Part shown: piece by piece, positions 8,042 to 16,529 of the stretch
Layout of the letters: each line of letters opens with the position of its first letter
How positions within the stretch are numbered: position 1 is the stretch's first letter
Origin: an uncultured Bacteroidota bacterium
Lineage (GTDB): Bacteria > Bacteroidota > Bacteroidia > Flavobacteriales > Flavobacteriaceae
Length of the DNA: 18,821 nucleotides
Reading direction: 5' to 3'
Assembly (NCBI GenBank): GCA_902517365.1
Contig: CABYCA010000014.1
Coordinates: 1 to 18,821, forward strand
Notes under the pieces: generated by a model
Told to the model about the DNA's origin: nothing
Databases searched by the model: none
Seen by the model: the letters and a program-made list of their open reading frames with translations, nothing else
Made by a program: the position numbers and the translations under genes

Positions 8042-9139
8042 CTATCCAATTATTGAATTGGCAATTTTTTTTGAAGTTTCTTCGCCAGATAGCATTGAAT
8101 ATATCTTTGAATATTCACTAAGCATATCTGAAATTCTGTTACCACTAAGTAGATTGGATAACTCATTTAACAATTTATCTTCTGTTAAGTTATCTTGCAC
8201 AAGCTCTTTAACAACACCTTTTTTTAGTATGATATTAACAAGTGAAATAAAGCTAATATTTACAAATGATTTACCAATAAAGTAACTAACAATACTCGTC
8301 TTATAACACACTATTTGTGGAACATTGAAAAGGGCGCATTCAAGAGATGCTGTCCCACTAGTTACAATTGCTATTTTTGAATGCGATAACAGATCATAAG
8401 TCTGATTATATAAGACTTTTACATCTAGGTCTAAAGCAGGTTGATAAACACTCTCGCTTACATTTTTAACACCAGCCACAATGAATTCATAATTTGAAAA
8501 ATATTTTTTTAATGTCAAAAAAATAGGCAACATTGAATTTATCTCCTGGGATCTGCTTCCTGGTAATAAAGTAATTATATTTCTCTCTTTGGTAATCTTA
8601 TTTTTTTTTAGGAATTCATAACTCGAATTAAAGTTATCAATTTGTTCAATTAATGGATGACCATAGAACTCTACTTCCATATTATGCTTTTCTTGATAAT
8701 ACTCTTTTTCAAAAGGAAAAATTACAAATAGCTTATCAATATTCTGTTTAATTGTTTTAATTCTATTCTCTTTCCACGCCCATATTTGAGGGCTTATATA
8801 ATAATAGTTTTTGTAACCATTATTCTTTGCCCATTTGCTTATTTTAAGATTAAAACCAGGATAATCAATATAAATTATTTTGTCAGGATTAAATTCTTTG
8901 ATGTCATTTTTACAGAAGTTAATATTCCTTATAATAGTTGAAATGTTTTTTAAAACTTCATAGAATCCCATAAAAGCAAGTTCCTTAATGTGCTTAACAT
9001 TATATCCTCCACTTTTTATCATATTATCGCCTCCCCAAAATCTTATATCTGCCTTTTCATCAACTGAGAAAATTTCATTGATTAATTTTGATCCATAAAG
9101 ATCACCAGAAGCTTCCCCTGCAATTATGTAATATTTCAT
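8042..9139 (-). CDS. lpxB: LpxB, lipid-A-disaccharide synthase
   Basis: LpxB is a GT19 glycosyltransferase that joins UDP-2,3-diacylglucosamine and lipid X to make the lipid A disaccharide at the inner face of the cytoplasmic membrane. The 365-residue length is normal. Motifs in order are GEASGD (8-13), ELAFMGFYEVL (53-63), SPQIWAWKENRI (116-127), FPFEKEYY (141-148), GHPL (160-163), LPGSRSQE (192-199) and TSGTASLE (260-267), the last two forming the UDP-sugar site. The start codon overlaps the surE stop in an ATGA arrangement, so the two are probably cotranscribed and translationally coupled. Its presence shows a Gram-negative outer membrane with lipid A. Confidence 0.96.
   Translation of the reverse strand: MKYYIIAGEASGDLYGSKLINEIFSVDEKADIRFWGGDNMIKSGGYNVKHIKELAFMGFYEVLKNISTIIRNINFCKNDIKEFNPDKIIYIDYPGFNLKISKWAKNNGYKNYYYISPQIWAWKENRIKTIKQNIDKLFVIFPFEKEYYQEKHNMEVEFYGHPLIEQIDNFNSSYEFLKKNKITKERNIITLLPGSRSQEINSMLPIFLTLKKYFSNYEFIVAGVKNVSESVYQPALDLDVKVLYNQTYDLLSHSKIAIVTSGTASLECALFNVPQIVCYKTSIVSYFIGKSFVNISFISLVNIILKKGVVKELVQDNLTEDKLLNELSNLLSGNRISDMLSEYSKIYSMLSGEETSKKIANSIIG
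8046..8072 (+). terminator. Probable intrinsic terminator of the peptide transporter gene, inside the lpxB 3' end
   Basis: CCAATT (8046-8051), loop ATTG, and AATTGG (8056-8061) form a 6-bp hairpin, followed after three bases by eight T's (8065-8072). It starts 15 bases after the transporter stop and lies within the last codons of the convergent lpxB gene. The stem is AT-rich and therefore weak. The opposite strand has no U-run after the hairpin, so it should act only on rightward transcripts. Confidence 0.5.
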
Positions 9140-9906
9140 TTAAAATTCCATTCATTTAATTCCTGAATGGCATGATGGGCGGTTAAGTCAAATTCAACAG
9201 GAACAATAGATATGTAATTTTGGTTTAGTGCCCATTCATCAGTATCCTCTCCCTTATCATTATTTACAAACTTTCCTGTTAACCAATAATATTCTTGTCC
9301 TAATGGATTCTTTCTTTTATCGAACTCTTCTACCCATGAAGCATTAGCTTGTCTACAAACTTTTACCCCTTTAAGCTTTGATCTTTCTACTGAAGGAATA
9401 TTTACGTTTAAGACAACTCCTTTAGGTATACCATTTTTTAATGCGTTTTCAGTAATTTTTATTATAAAATCTTTAGATTCACTAAAATTTGCATCCCATC
9501 TATAATCAAGTAACGAAAAACCAATCGCTGGAACACCTTCAATTCCAGCTTCAATAGCTGCACTCATAGTTCCAGAGTATATAACATTAATTGATGAATT
9601 TGATCCATGATTAATTCCTGAAACACATAAATCAGGCTTTCTGGGCATTAGTTCATTTATTGCCAATTTAACACAATCGGCGGGAGTCCCTGAGCAGCTA
9701 TATTCAATAATCTCACTATCTCTTGGAGTAATCATTGAGGAGTGAAGAGTAGAGTTTATAGTTATGGCGTGTCCCATACCAGATTGAGGACTATCTGGAG
9801 CAACTACAATTATATCTCCGACATTCTTCATAACACTAATTAATGTTCTTATGCCTGGTGCATTTATACCATCATCATTTGTTACTAATATTAGTGGTTT
9901 TGCCAT
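9136..9906 (-). CDS. surE: SurE, 5'/3'-nucleotidase (survival protein)
   Basis: SurE is a cytoplasmic metal-dependent phosphatase acting on nucleoside monophosphates. The 256-residue protein starts MAKPLILVTNDDGINAPG; D11 and D12 are the metal ligands, with S42 in PQSGMGHAIT and N99 in VSGINHGSN completing the site. Other conserved stretches are CSGTPADCV (71-79) and IYSGTMSAAIEA (109-120). The C-terminus with a LTAHHAIQELNEW-like end matches bacteroidete members. It is the first gene of a surE-lpxB pair, a common association in Bacteroidota, and shares an ATGA overlap with lpxB. It diverges from the protease gene across a 107-base AT-rich gap. Confidence 0.96.
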   Translation of the reverse strand: MAKPLILVTNDDGINAPGIRTLISVMKNVGDIIVVAPDSPQSGMGHAITINSTLHSSMITPRDSEIIEYSCSGTPADCVKLAINELMPRKPDLCVSGINHGSNSSINVIYSGTMSAAIEAGIEGVPAIGFSLLDYRWDANFSESKDFIIKITENALKNGIPKGVVLNVNIPSVERSKLKGVKVCRQANASWVEEFDKRKNPLGQEYYWLTGKFVNNDKGEDTDEWALNQNYISIVPVEFDLTAHHAIQELNEWNFK

Positions 9907-10013
9907 GAATTTTATTTGATGTAAAGATATAAAAACGATTAACTACTTTAACTTTAACATAAAGTTTACTGTTATTCTGTCTTACTTGTTTTTTTTTAAA
10001 TTAATTTAGTGTC
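9907..10013. other. Divergent surE/protease intergenic region
   Basis: This 107-base gap must hold promoters for both surE (leftward) and the protease (rightward). On the minus strand TATCTTTA (9922-9929) is one base away from the TAnnTTTG -7 consensus and lies 15 bases before the surE ATG, but I see no -33 TTG. On the plus strand only a T9 run (9989-9997) stands out. No box can be assigned with confidence. Confidence 0.3.
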
Positions 10014-12140
10014 ATGTTTTTAAGAATATTTGGCTTTTTAATATCTGCTGTAGTCTCGTTGGTTATTTACTTTGAGGTTTCAAACACAAAATTCTCAAGT
10101 GATGAACCAAATAAAGATAAACTTCTTGTTGATCTAGTATCCTATGTGCTTGATAAATTACACTATGATCCTAAAATAATTAATGATGATTTTTCAATAA
10201 ATGTCTATGATGATTTTATTGATGCAGTTGATTCACAAAAAAGATTTTTTCTTAAGTCAGATATTAAATTATTTTCCCAATATAGACTTTTAATAGATGA
10301 TCAAATAAAATCATCTGATATTACTTTTTTTAACATAGTCTATGAAACATTGAAAAGCAGAATGGATGAAGTTGAAAGCTTTTATCAGGAACTCTTATTC
10401 ACACCTTTTAACTTTAATATAGATGAGGAAATTAGTCTTGACTATGAAAATCAGGAATACGTTGATGGTATTGAAGAACTCAAAAAACTTTGGAGAAAAA
10501 GACTTAAGTTGTCTGCTTTAGATGGGTTTGTCTCTAAAAAAGAAATTAATATTGAAGATGATAAAACAACTGCAGACTCAGAAATTGAGATAGAATCTAG
10601 AAAATCTATCAACGATAATCTAAGAGATTTTTTCCAGTTCAATACTGAACTTGAGAGAAAAGACTGGTTTTCTATCTATTTAAACTCAATAGTGACTCAA
10701 TATGATCCTCATACAACTTATTTAGCTCCTGAGGCAAAAGAAGTATTTGATCAAAATATTTCTGGAAAGTTTCAAGGTATAGGTGCAAGGTTATTTAAAA
10801 GAAATCAACAGGTTGAAATTTCAGAAATCATTATTGGTGGTCCGGTCTGGAGAGATAATTTATTGAATGTAGGAGATATAATAATTGCTGTTGCTCAATC
10901 TAAAGAAGAAGAACCACAAGAAATATCTTTGATGAAATTAAGTGATGCAACAGACTTAATAAAGGGAGAAAAAGGAACAAATGTATACTTAACTGTTAAA
11001 AGGGTTGATGGAGGTATAGAACAAGTAGAAATAACTAGAGATATAGTTGAACTTGAAGAGACATATGCTAAATCCTCAATTATTAATGATGACACTAATG
11101 CATACGGATTAATAAACTTACCAAGATTTTATGTAGATTTTGATGATTATGGTGAGCGAAATGCTGCAAGTGATATAAAGAAAGAAATTATTTCTTTAAA
11201 AAATAAAGGTATTGACGGTTTAATTTTAGATCTCAGGAATAATGGAGGTGGGTCTCTGAAAACTGTTGTTGATATTACTGGATTTTTTATAGAAAAAGGT
11301 CCTGTAGTTCAAGTTAAAAGTATAGGTGGGAGAAAAGAGATACTCAGAGATAACGATTCTTCAGTATTATGGGATGGGCCACTTGTTATAATGGTTAATG
11401 AGTTTTCTGCATCTGCATCAGAAATTTTAGCAGCTGCTTTACAGGACTACAACAGAGCTGTAATACTTGGGAGCAAACAAACATATGGAAAAGGAACAGT
11501 CCAAAATATTATAGACTTAAATAATGTTATTTCTGGAAATACTTATGGAGATTTAGGTTCTCTGAAGATTACAACAGATATGTTTTACCGAGTAAATGGT
11601 GGATCTACTCAATTGGAAGGTGTTAAAAGCGATCTAATATTTCCAAATAGATATAGTTATGTTGATATTGGGGAAAAGGACTTGGATAACCCATTAAGCT
11701 GGAATAAGATTGATCCAGCAAGGTATGACAACTCCTCTAAAATTTTTAATTATTCAAAAGCAATTGAAAAAAGTAAAAAAAGAATCAGTGAGAATGAATA
11801 CTTTTCTCTAATTGATCAACATGCTAAGCTAGTTAAGTCTAATCAAGATGATAAAATGATTTCTTTAGACTATAAATCTTATAAAGAAGACCAAGAGAAT
11901 TTAAAGTCACAAAGTGATAAATTGAAAATTATTGATGAATTCATCTCACCATATGTATTCGATTGGAATGAAAGTAATCAAAATACTGATAGCTCATATA
12001 ACGATGATATTAAAGAAAAAAGAGATAGATGGATTAAAACTTTAGAAAAAGACATCTATGTTAATGAGGCAATGAATCTTTTAAAAGATTTATCATCGAT
12101 CGAGGGAGGTCAAATTTTATCTCAAATCAATAAAGATTAA
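10014..12140 (+). CDS. C-terminal processing protease (Prc/Tsp type, peptidase S41)
   Basis: This is a periplasmic, membrane-anchored serine protease that degrades or trims envelope proteins from their C-termini. The 708-residue length is that of the large Prc/Tsp branch rather than short CtpA forms. Order of parts: N-terminal hydrophobic anchor (about 1-20), Tsp N-terminal helical domain (about 35-230, ending QYDPHTTYLAPE), PDZ domain (about 250-340, with FQGIGARL), and S41 catalytic core. The core has LILDLRNNGGGSL (403-415), nucleophile S467 in FSASASE and the general-base lysine K493 in YGKGTVQ. A DUF3340-like C-terminal region follows (about 555-690). Serine-lysine spacing is 26, one more than in E. 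coli Prc. The stop overlaps the convergent rodA stop. Confidence 0.95.
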   Translation: MFLRIFGFLISAVVSLVIYFEVSNTKFSSDEPNKDKLLVDLVSYVLDKLHYDPKIINDDFSINVYDDFIDAVDSQKRFFLKSDIKLFSQYRLLIDDQIKSSDITFFNIVYETLKSRMDEVESFYQELLFTPFNFNIDEEISLDYENQEYVDGIEELKKLWRKRLKLSALDGFVSKKEINIEDDKTTADSEIEIESRKSINDNLRDFFQFNTELERKDWFSIYLNSIVTQYDPHTTYLAPEAKEVFDQNISGKFQGIGARLFKRNQQVEISEIIIGGPVWRDNLLNVGDIIIAVAQSKEEEPQEISLMKLSDATDLIKGEKGTNVYLTVKRVDGGIEQVEITRDIVELEETYAKSSIINDDTNAYGLINLPRFYVDFDDYGERNAASDIKKEIISLKNKGIDGLILDLRNNGGGSLKTVVDITGFFIEKGPVVQVKSIGGRKEILRDNDSSVLWDGPLVIMVNEFSASASEILAAALQDYNRAVILGSKQTYGKGTVQNIIDLNNVISGNTYGDLGSLKITTDMFYRVNGGSTQLEGVKSDLIFPNRYSYVDIGEKDLDNPLSWNKIDPARYDNSSKIFNYSKAIEKSKKRISENEYFSLIDQHAKLVKSNQDDKMISLDYKSYKEDQENLKSQSDKLKIIDEFISPYVFDWNESNQNTDSSYNDDIKEKRDRWIKTLEKDIYVNEAMNLLKDLSSIEGGQILSQINKD

Positions 12141-13390
12141 TCCTCTTTTAATCTACTTGAATCAAAATTTAAGTAGATGAAAAACATAATACTAAAAATT
12201 AATAGGCTAGATCCTCCATAACTAATAAATGGAAGAGGAATACCAACAGAAGGTACTAACCCTATGGACATTCCAATATTTATAAAAAAGTGAATAAAAA
12301 GAAGGCTTGAAAAACTAAGGCAATATATCCGTCTAAAATGATTTGCTTGTTTCTCAGCTCTAAATGTAATACGTGTAATTAATATTGAAAATAAAAGAAT
12401 CGTGCTAAAAGTACCTAAAAAACCCCATTCCTCTCCAATTATGCTAAATATGTAATCAGTATGTTGCCTAGGGACAAAATCACCTTTTGTTTGAGTACCT
12501 TCTAAAAAGCCTGTTCCAAATAAACCTCCATTGCTTATTGCTATTTTTGATTGGTTTATATTATAACCAATTCCTTTGTCATCTATTTCTTTCCCTAGAA
12601 TTAAATTAATTCTATCTCTGTGTCTTTGCTCGAGTATGTTTTCAAATAAATAGTTAGTTGAGAAGGATATACTAACTAGAAATAGCAATGATATAAATAA
12701 TTTAATAAAATTCAACCTTATCCTTCTTCTTCTTCTATATAGAATAATTAGTAGAAATATCGTTGAGAGTATTATACTGGATATAAAAAAGTTAAAAATT
12801 AGAGTAACAACTAATATTGATAAAATTATTATTCCAAAATAGAAAAACCTTAAGTCTAAACCTTCACGTAGTATTGGGAAAATAAATGCCAAAAAAACCA
12901 GTGCTGACCCTGGGTCTGGTTGAAGAGTTATAAGCAAAATAGGAACAAAAATAATAGTTCCAACAATAATAACATCCCTGACCTTGTTAAGATCAGTCTG
13001 AATAATACTTAAAAATTTTGCTAAAAATAGTGCAGTACACAATTTAGCAAACTCAGTAGGTTGAAAACTTATAGGGCCTATTATATACCAAGATTTTGCT
13101 CCACCTCTTTCAACGCCTAAGAAGAAAAGACTAATCAATAAGATTAAAGAAAAGAAGTAGATTATTGGAGCTATATTATCAAAAAATTTATACTTAGTGA
13201 AAATTATAATTAGAGCGCCAATAAAGCTTACACCCAGAAAAATTAATTGTTTCCCTACAAGTGTTGTATAATCAAATATGGAGGTAAAAGACTCAGTGTA
13301 ACTTGAAGAATAAACATTTATAATTCCAAAAGTAACAAGAAGGGCATAAATAATGAGTGATATTAAGTCATATTTTAATATTCTATTCAT
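12137..13390 (-). CDS. rodA: RodA, SEDS-family peptidoglycan glycosyltransferase
   Basis: RodA is the inner-membrane SEDS polymerase that builds glycan strands for cell elongation together with PBP2. The 417-residue protein is polytopic (about ten membrane segments). SEDS motifs are GAKSWYIIGPISFQPTEFAK (97-116), TLQPDPGSALVF (155-166), GDFVPRQHTDYIFSIIGEEWG (303-323), whose D312 corresponds to the essential aspartate of RodA, and PLPFISYGGSSLL (385-397). A cluster of basic residues, YRRRRRIR (218-225), sits in a cytoplasmic loop. Its ATG overlaps the last 8 bases of mrdA, so the polymerase-transpeptidase pair is translationally coupled. It closes the mreB-mreC-mreD-mrdA-rodA operon. Confidence 0.96.
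   Translation of the reverse strand: MNRILKYDLISLIIYALLVTFGIINVYSSSYTESFTSIFDYTTLVGKQLIFLGVSFIGALIIIFTKYKFFDNIAPIIYFFSLILLISLFFLGVERGGAKSWYIIGPISFQPTEFAKLCTALFLAKFLSIIQTDLNKVRDVIIVGTIIFVPILLITLQPDPGSALVFLAFIFPILREGLDLRFFYFGIIILSILVVTLIFNFFISSIILSTIFLLIILYRRRRRIRLNFIKLFISLLFLVSISFSTNYLFENILEQRHRDRINLILGKEIDDKGIGYNINQSKIAISNGGLFGTGFLEGTQTKGDFVPRQHTDYIFSIIGEEWGFLGTFSTILLFSILITRITFRAEKQANHFRRIYCLSFSSLLFIHFFINIGMSIGLVPSVGIPLPFISYGGSSLLIFSIMFFIYLNFDSSRLKED
12151..12178. terminator. Strong hairpin at the convergent protease/rodA ends, possible terminator
   Basis: ATCTACTTGAA (12151-12161) and TTTAAGTAGAT (12168-12178) form an 11-bp stem, with one G-U pair in the plus-strand RNA, around a 6-base loop (TCAAAA). 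It begins 11 bases after the protease stop and lies within the final codons of rodA. Neither strand has a U-run right after the stem, so it is not a classical intrinsic terminator. It could still protect the 3' end or pause polymerase. Confidence 0.35.
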
Positions 13391-15236
13391 TTATGCTAAA
13401 GTTTTCAAACTTGTAAGGCTTTTCATATTCATCAATTAGACTTCCGCTAACCATCCTATTTTCAAGCCACTTCCTTCCAACTTCATCTTTTAGATACTTC
13501 TCAATAATTAAGCTTGCAATTGGCGCAGCCCACCTACTTCCCCAGTACCCATTTTCAATGAACACAGAGACAACAATCTTTGGATCTTCAGCAGGTGCAA
13601 AAGCTATAAAAGTTGAGTGATCAGTTAATTGTTTCTTTTCATCTTCAATCAAAATAAAATTTTCAACAGTACCTGTTTTACCAGCAACATTAATACCATT
13701 AATCTTAGCAATTCTTGCAGTGCCTCTATCGACTACATCTACCATCCCATCAATTACAATTTCAAAGTTCTCCTTATCAATAGTAGTATAATTCTTATCT
13801 CTATCATTTATAGATTTATTATCTACTCTTTTTACGAAATGGGGTTTAACATAAAAACCTCGATTAGCAATTGCAGTGGCGAAGTTTGCCATTTGAATGG
13901 GAGTAGTTAGAATTTCACCTTGACCAATAGAATTTGAAATTGTTGTTGAAGATCCCCATCTATTATTACCATAAAATCTATTGTAATAATCTGATTCTGG
14001 AATAAAACCCTTTTTTCCTATAAATAAATCATATCCTAAATAATCTCCAAGACCAAAACTTTTAATGTGATTAGCCCACTTATCTAGACCCTCACTTGGT
14101 GTTTCATATTTATCTATGATACCTGAATATGTTCGAGCAAAATAGGTATTACATGAGTTATATATACCTTTTCTTAAATTACTTATAGTTCCAAAGGAAT
14201 TATGGCATCCCATAAAAGCATTTCTTGCATAATAATGTCCAGCATTACATGTGAAAGTTGTGTTCTCATTAATTACACCTTCTTGAAGACCGATTAAAGC
14301 ATTTAAAATTTTCATTGGAGAGCCAGGGGAGTATTGAGCTTGAAGTGATCTATCAAATAATGGCTTGTTAATTGAATCATTTAAAAGTTTATTAAAGTTT
14401 TCAGTACGATTTTCCCCAATAAATTGTTCTGATCTATATGTAGGAGAGCTAACTAAAGTTAGAATTTCACCAGTTGATGGTTCAATTGCAACAACGCCAC
14501 CTCTTTTATTCTGAAGAAGACTCTCAGCATATTCTTGAAGATTTATATCTATTGTAAGAGTAATATTTTTAGCTTTTGAAGGGCTCACATCACTTAAAGA
14601 GTTATTAAATGGTCCAATAACCCTATTAAATCTGTCTTTTTGAAAATACTTTTTACCCTTAATACCTTTTAATTCATCTTCATAATACTTCTCTATTCCT
14701 TGTTTACCTATCATTTCACCATTTTCATAGTAAGAATTATTTGTAATATCATTTCTATCAACCTCTCCTGTGTATCCAATTACATTACTTGCAAATGGTT
14801 TAATGTAATCTCTTACAGAATTTTTCCTCAAATAAAACCCTTCAAATAGCCATATTTTTTCTTGAAGAAATGCATTTTTCTCTTTGGATATTTGTGATTT
14901 AATAACTGATGGGAGTTTAGTTGAATATGCAATGGAACTATTGATCTGTTTCTTAAATTCATCTGGATTCATATCAATTAAATTTGCAAAAGAAATTGTG
15001 TCAAATTCAGAAGTGTTTTCAGGAATTATAATTAATTCATATGATGGCTGATTAGCTACAAGAAGATTTCCATTTCTATCAAAAATTAACCCTCTTTCGG
15101 GATAAACAGACAATTCTTGTATAGCGAAATCTGAATTAAAATAAGAATCACTTGACAGTTGAAGAGAGGCTAGCCTTACAATAAATATTACTGAAACTAT
15201 TATTGTTAACCAGATTAGTATATACTTTTTTAACAT
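13383..15236 (-). CDS. mrdA: PBP2 (MrdA), elongasome peptidoglycan transpeptidase, intact copy
   Basis: PBP2 is the class B penicillin-binding protein that cross-links glycan made by RodA. The 617-residue protein has a membrane anchor (about 4-24) and a dimerisation domain beginning at YPERGLIFDRNGNLL (45-59), with IGKQGIEKYYE (176-186). The transpeptidase domain carries the three active-site motifs: S306-P-M-K309 in SPGSPMK, S361-C-N363 in NSCNTYFA, and K520-T-G-T in AGKTGTVEN. GQGEILTTPIQMA (438-450) is also typical. Its ATG overlaps the mreD stop by one base, and its 3' end overlaps rodA by 8 bases. The first 81 codons are inside the right inverted arm and recur as a truncated copy at 3586-3831. 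Native position and continuity with rodA mark this as the real locus. Confidence 0.97.
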   Translation of the reverse strand: MLKKYILIWLTIIVSVIFIVRLASLQLSSDSYFNSDFAIQELSVYPERGLIFDRNGNLLVANQPSYELIIIPENTSEFDTISFANLIDMNPDEFKKQINSSIAYSTKLPSVIKSQISKEKNAFLQEKIWLFEGFYLRKNSVRDYIKPFASNVIGYTGEVDRNDITNNSYYENGEMIGKQGIEKYYEDELKGIKGKKYFQKDRFNRVIGPFNNSLSDVSPSKAKNITLTIDINLQEYAESLLQNKRGGVVAIEPSTGEILTLVSSPTYRSEQFIGENRTENFNKLLNDSINKPLFDRSLQAQYSPGSPMKILNALIGLQEGVINENTTFTCNAGHYYARNAFMGCHNSFGTISNLRKGIYNSCNTYFARTYSGIIDKYETPSEGLDKWANHIKSFGLGDYLGYDLFIGKKGFIPESDYYNRFYGNNRWGSSTTISNSIGQGEILTTPIQMANFATAIANRGFYVKPHFVKRVDNKSINDRDKNYTTIDKENFEIVIDGMVDVVDRGTARIAKINGINVAGKTGTVENFILIEDEKKQLTDHSTFIAFAPAEDPKIVVSVFIENGYWGSRWAAPIASLIIEKYLKDEVGRKWLENRMVSGSLIDEYEKPYKFENFSINE

Positions 15237-15736
15237 TACCTATCAGATATTAATCTTGAAATAATCCAAACAAGTATAAAGGTAGCAATTGAATTAATAA
15301 AAGCATATAAAAAAATTGTGCTTAAAAGATTAATATTAAAAAATATAAATGAGTAATATATAATAGAATGGATTACAATTATTGATAAGAAGAATGAAAC
15401 TCTACTTAATAAAGGTGTGCCTTTAATCATAGCTAAAGGTAAATTAGCATTAACTCCAAATGAGCTTTTTTCGATTCTACTTCTTAAATAACATATTGTT
15501 ATTGTTGATAAAGTATGACAACCATATGTTTGCATTGAAAGGTCAATAATAAAGCCGATTAAGAATCCCAATAATAATAAAACAGTTTTATCATATGATA
15601 TTCTATAATTTATGAAAATAATCAAATAAGCAAATGGTGTAACAAAACCAAATAACTGGAATTGATTAAAGACTAATAGCTGTAGTGCTAAAATTACAGT
15701 ATAGAATGAAATATCTCCAATTAGTTCTCTATTCAT
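15236..15736 (-). CDS. mreD: MreD, integral membrane rod-shape protein (right-arm, native-context copy)
   Basis: This 166-residue hydrophobic protein is identical to the one at 3086-3586, with about five membrane segments and the GFIIDLSMQTYGCH loop. Here it sits in a complete operon: its ATG lies within the last 8 bases of mreC and its stop overlaps the intact mrdA start by one base. It is expected to bridge MreC and the PBP2/RodA synthase in the membrane. Assignment rests on length, hydropathy and position between mreC and mrdA. Confidence 0.9.
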   Translation of the reverse strand: MNRELIGDISFYTVILALQLLVFNQFQLFGFVTPFAYLIIFINYRISYDKTVLLLLGFLIGFIIDLSMQTYGCHTLSTITICYLRSRIEKSSFGVNANLPLAMIKGTPLLSRVSFFLSIIVIHSIIYYSFIFFNINLLSTIFLYAFINSIATFILVWIISRLISDR

Positions 15737-16521
15737 CTAATAAACTTTGAATTTCATTGTTGTCAGTTCTATTTAAAATATATAAGTTGGATAGTGAAGA
15801 AAAATCATTAAAAGCCTCAATATCAATTTCATAATATCCTTCCAAAGAATTATTATCATAATTGATAATTCTACCAATTGGAACACCTTTAGGGAAATAG
15901 AAAGACATTCCCCCAGTTACAACTGTATCTCCAACTTTTAAAGAACTGCTAATTGGTATATCATTTAATTTTAAAATTCTTGCATTCAAACCATCCCATG
16001 TAACTGATCCAATAGTAGAAGAGTTTTTAAGTATAGCATTTAATTTTAAGTCTATATTTAATAATGAGATTATTGAAGCATAATTGTTTGTTACACTTTT
16101 CACTATTCCAACCACACCCTCTGAGGATATTACACCCATCTCTAAATTTATGTTATCTAATTTACCCTTGTCAATAATAATAATGTTTTTGCTTTTATTT
16201 ATTGAGTTAACAATTACTTTTGCGCTATTGATAAGATTTAATGTGTCTTCATTAATTTGAGTAAATCTATACTTTGATTCCATCCTCTTTAGTTTAAGAT
16301 TTTCATTAATAAGCTTTTCATTTTCGCTTTTAAGATTAAAATATGAATTGATAGATGACGAAAATTTTGATGAAGTCGCAGATAAGTATGTGGAAATTTT
16401 TCCAAACTCATTAAAATGTAATGAGCTATTATTATATAAAAAAATTGAATGATATAAATGATAGAATTAAATAAATAATTAAGTTCCTATTCTTAACTAT
16501 GGAATTAATTATAGATTGCAT
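15729..16521 (-). pseudogene. mreC: MreC, frameshifted in an A7/T7 run (right-arm copy)
   Basis: This copy has the same frameshift as the left arm. The anchor-encoding frame starts at 16521 and ends at a stop at 16432-16434; the body of MreC is in another frame down to 15729. The homopolymer is A7 on the plus strand (16438-16444). Deleting one base gives a 263-residue protein with anchor, coiled coil and beta domain. Without the repair, only a 184-residue soluble fragment could be made from ATG 16283. The rest of the operon is intact and MreC is normally needed alongside MreB, so an error in the consensus is more likely than true loss. The duplicate is not independent proof, since both arms may come from the same reads. 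Confidence 0.88.
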
Positions 16522-16529
16522 TAAATTAT

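Noticed and set aside
8058..8285. Plus-strand open frame opposite the 3' part of lpxB
   Set aside because: It overlaps conserved LpxB sequence and begins within the proposed transporter terminator. There is no evidence of a separate gene.
9989..9997. T9 run upstream of the protease as an intrinsic terminator
   Set aside because: I found no stem directly before it, and no rightward gene ends nearby; it is probably just AT-rich promoter DNA.
10451..11095. Two short minus-strand open frames inside the protease gene
   Set aside because: Both are serine-rich translations typical of the reverse strand of an AT-rich gene, and both lie inside well-defined Prc domains.
13629..13910. Plus-strand open frame opposite the mrdA transpeptidase domain
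   Set aside because: The sense strand encodes the KTGT region of PBP2. The opposite frame shows only low-complexity Ile/Asn/Ser content.
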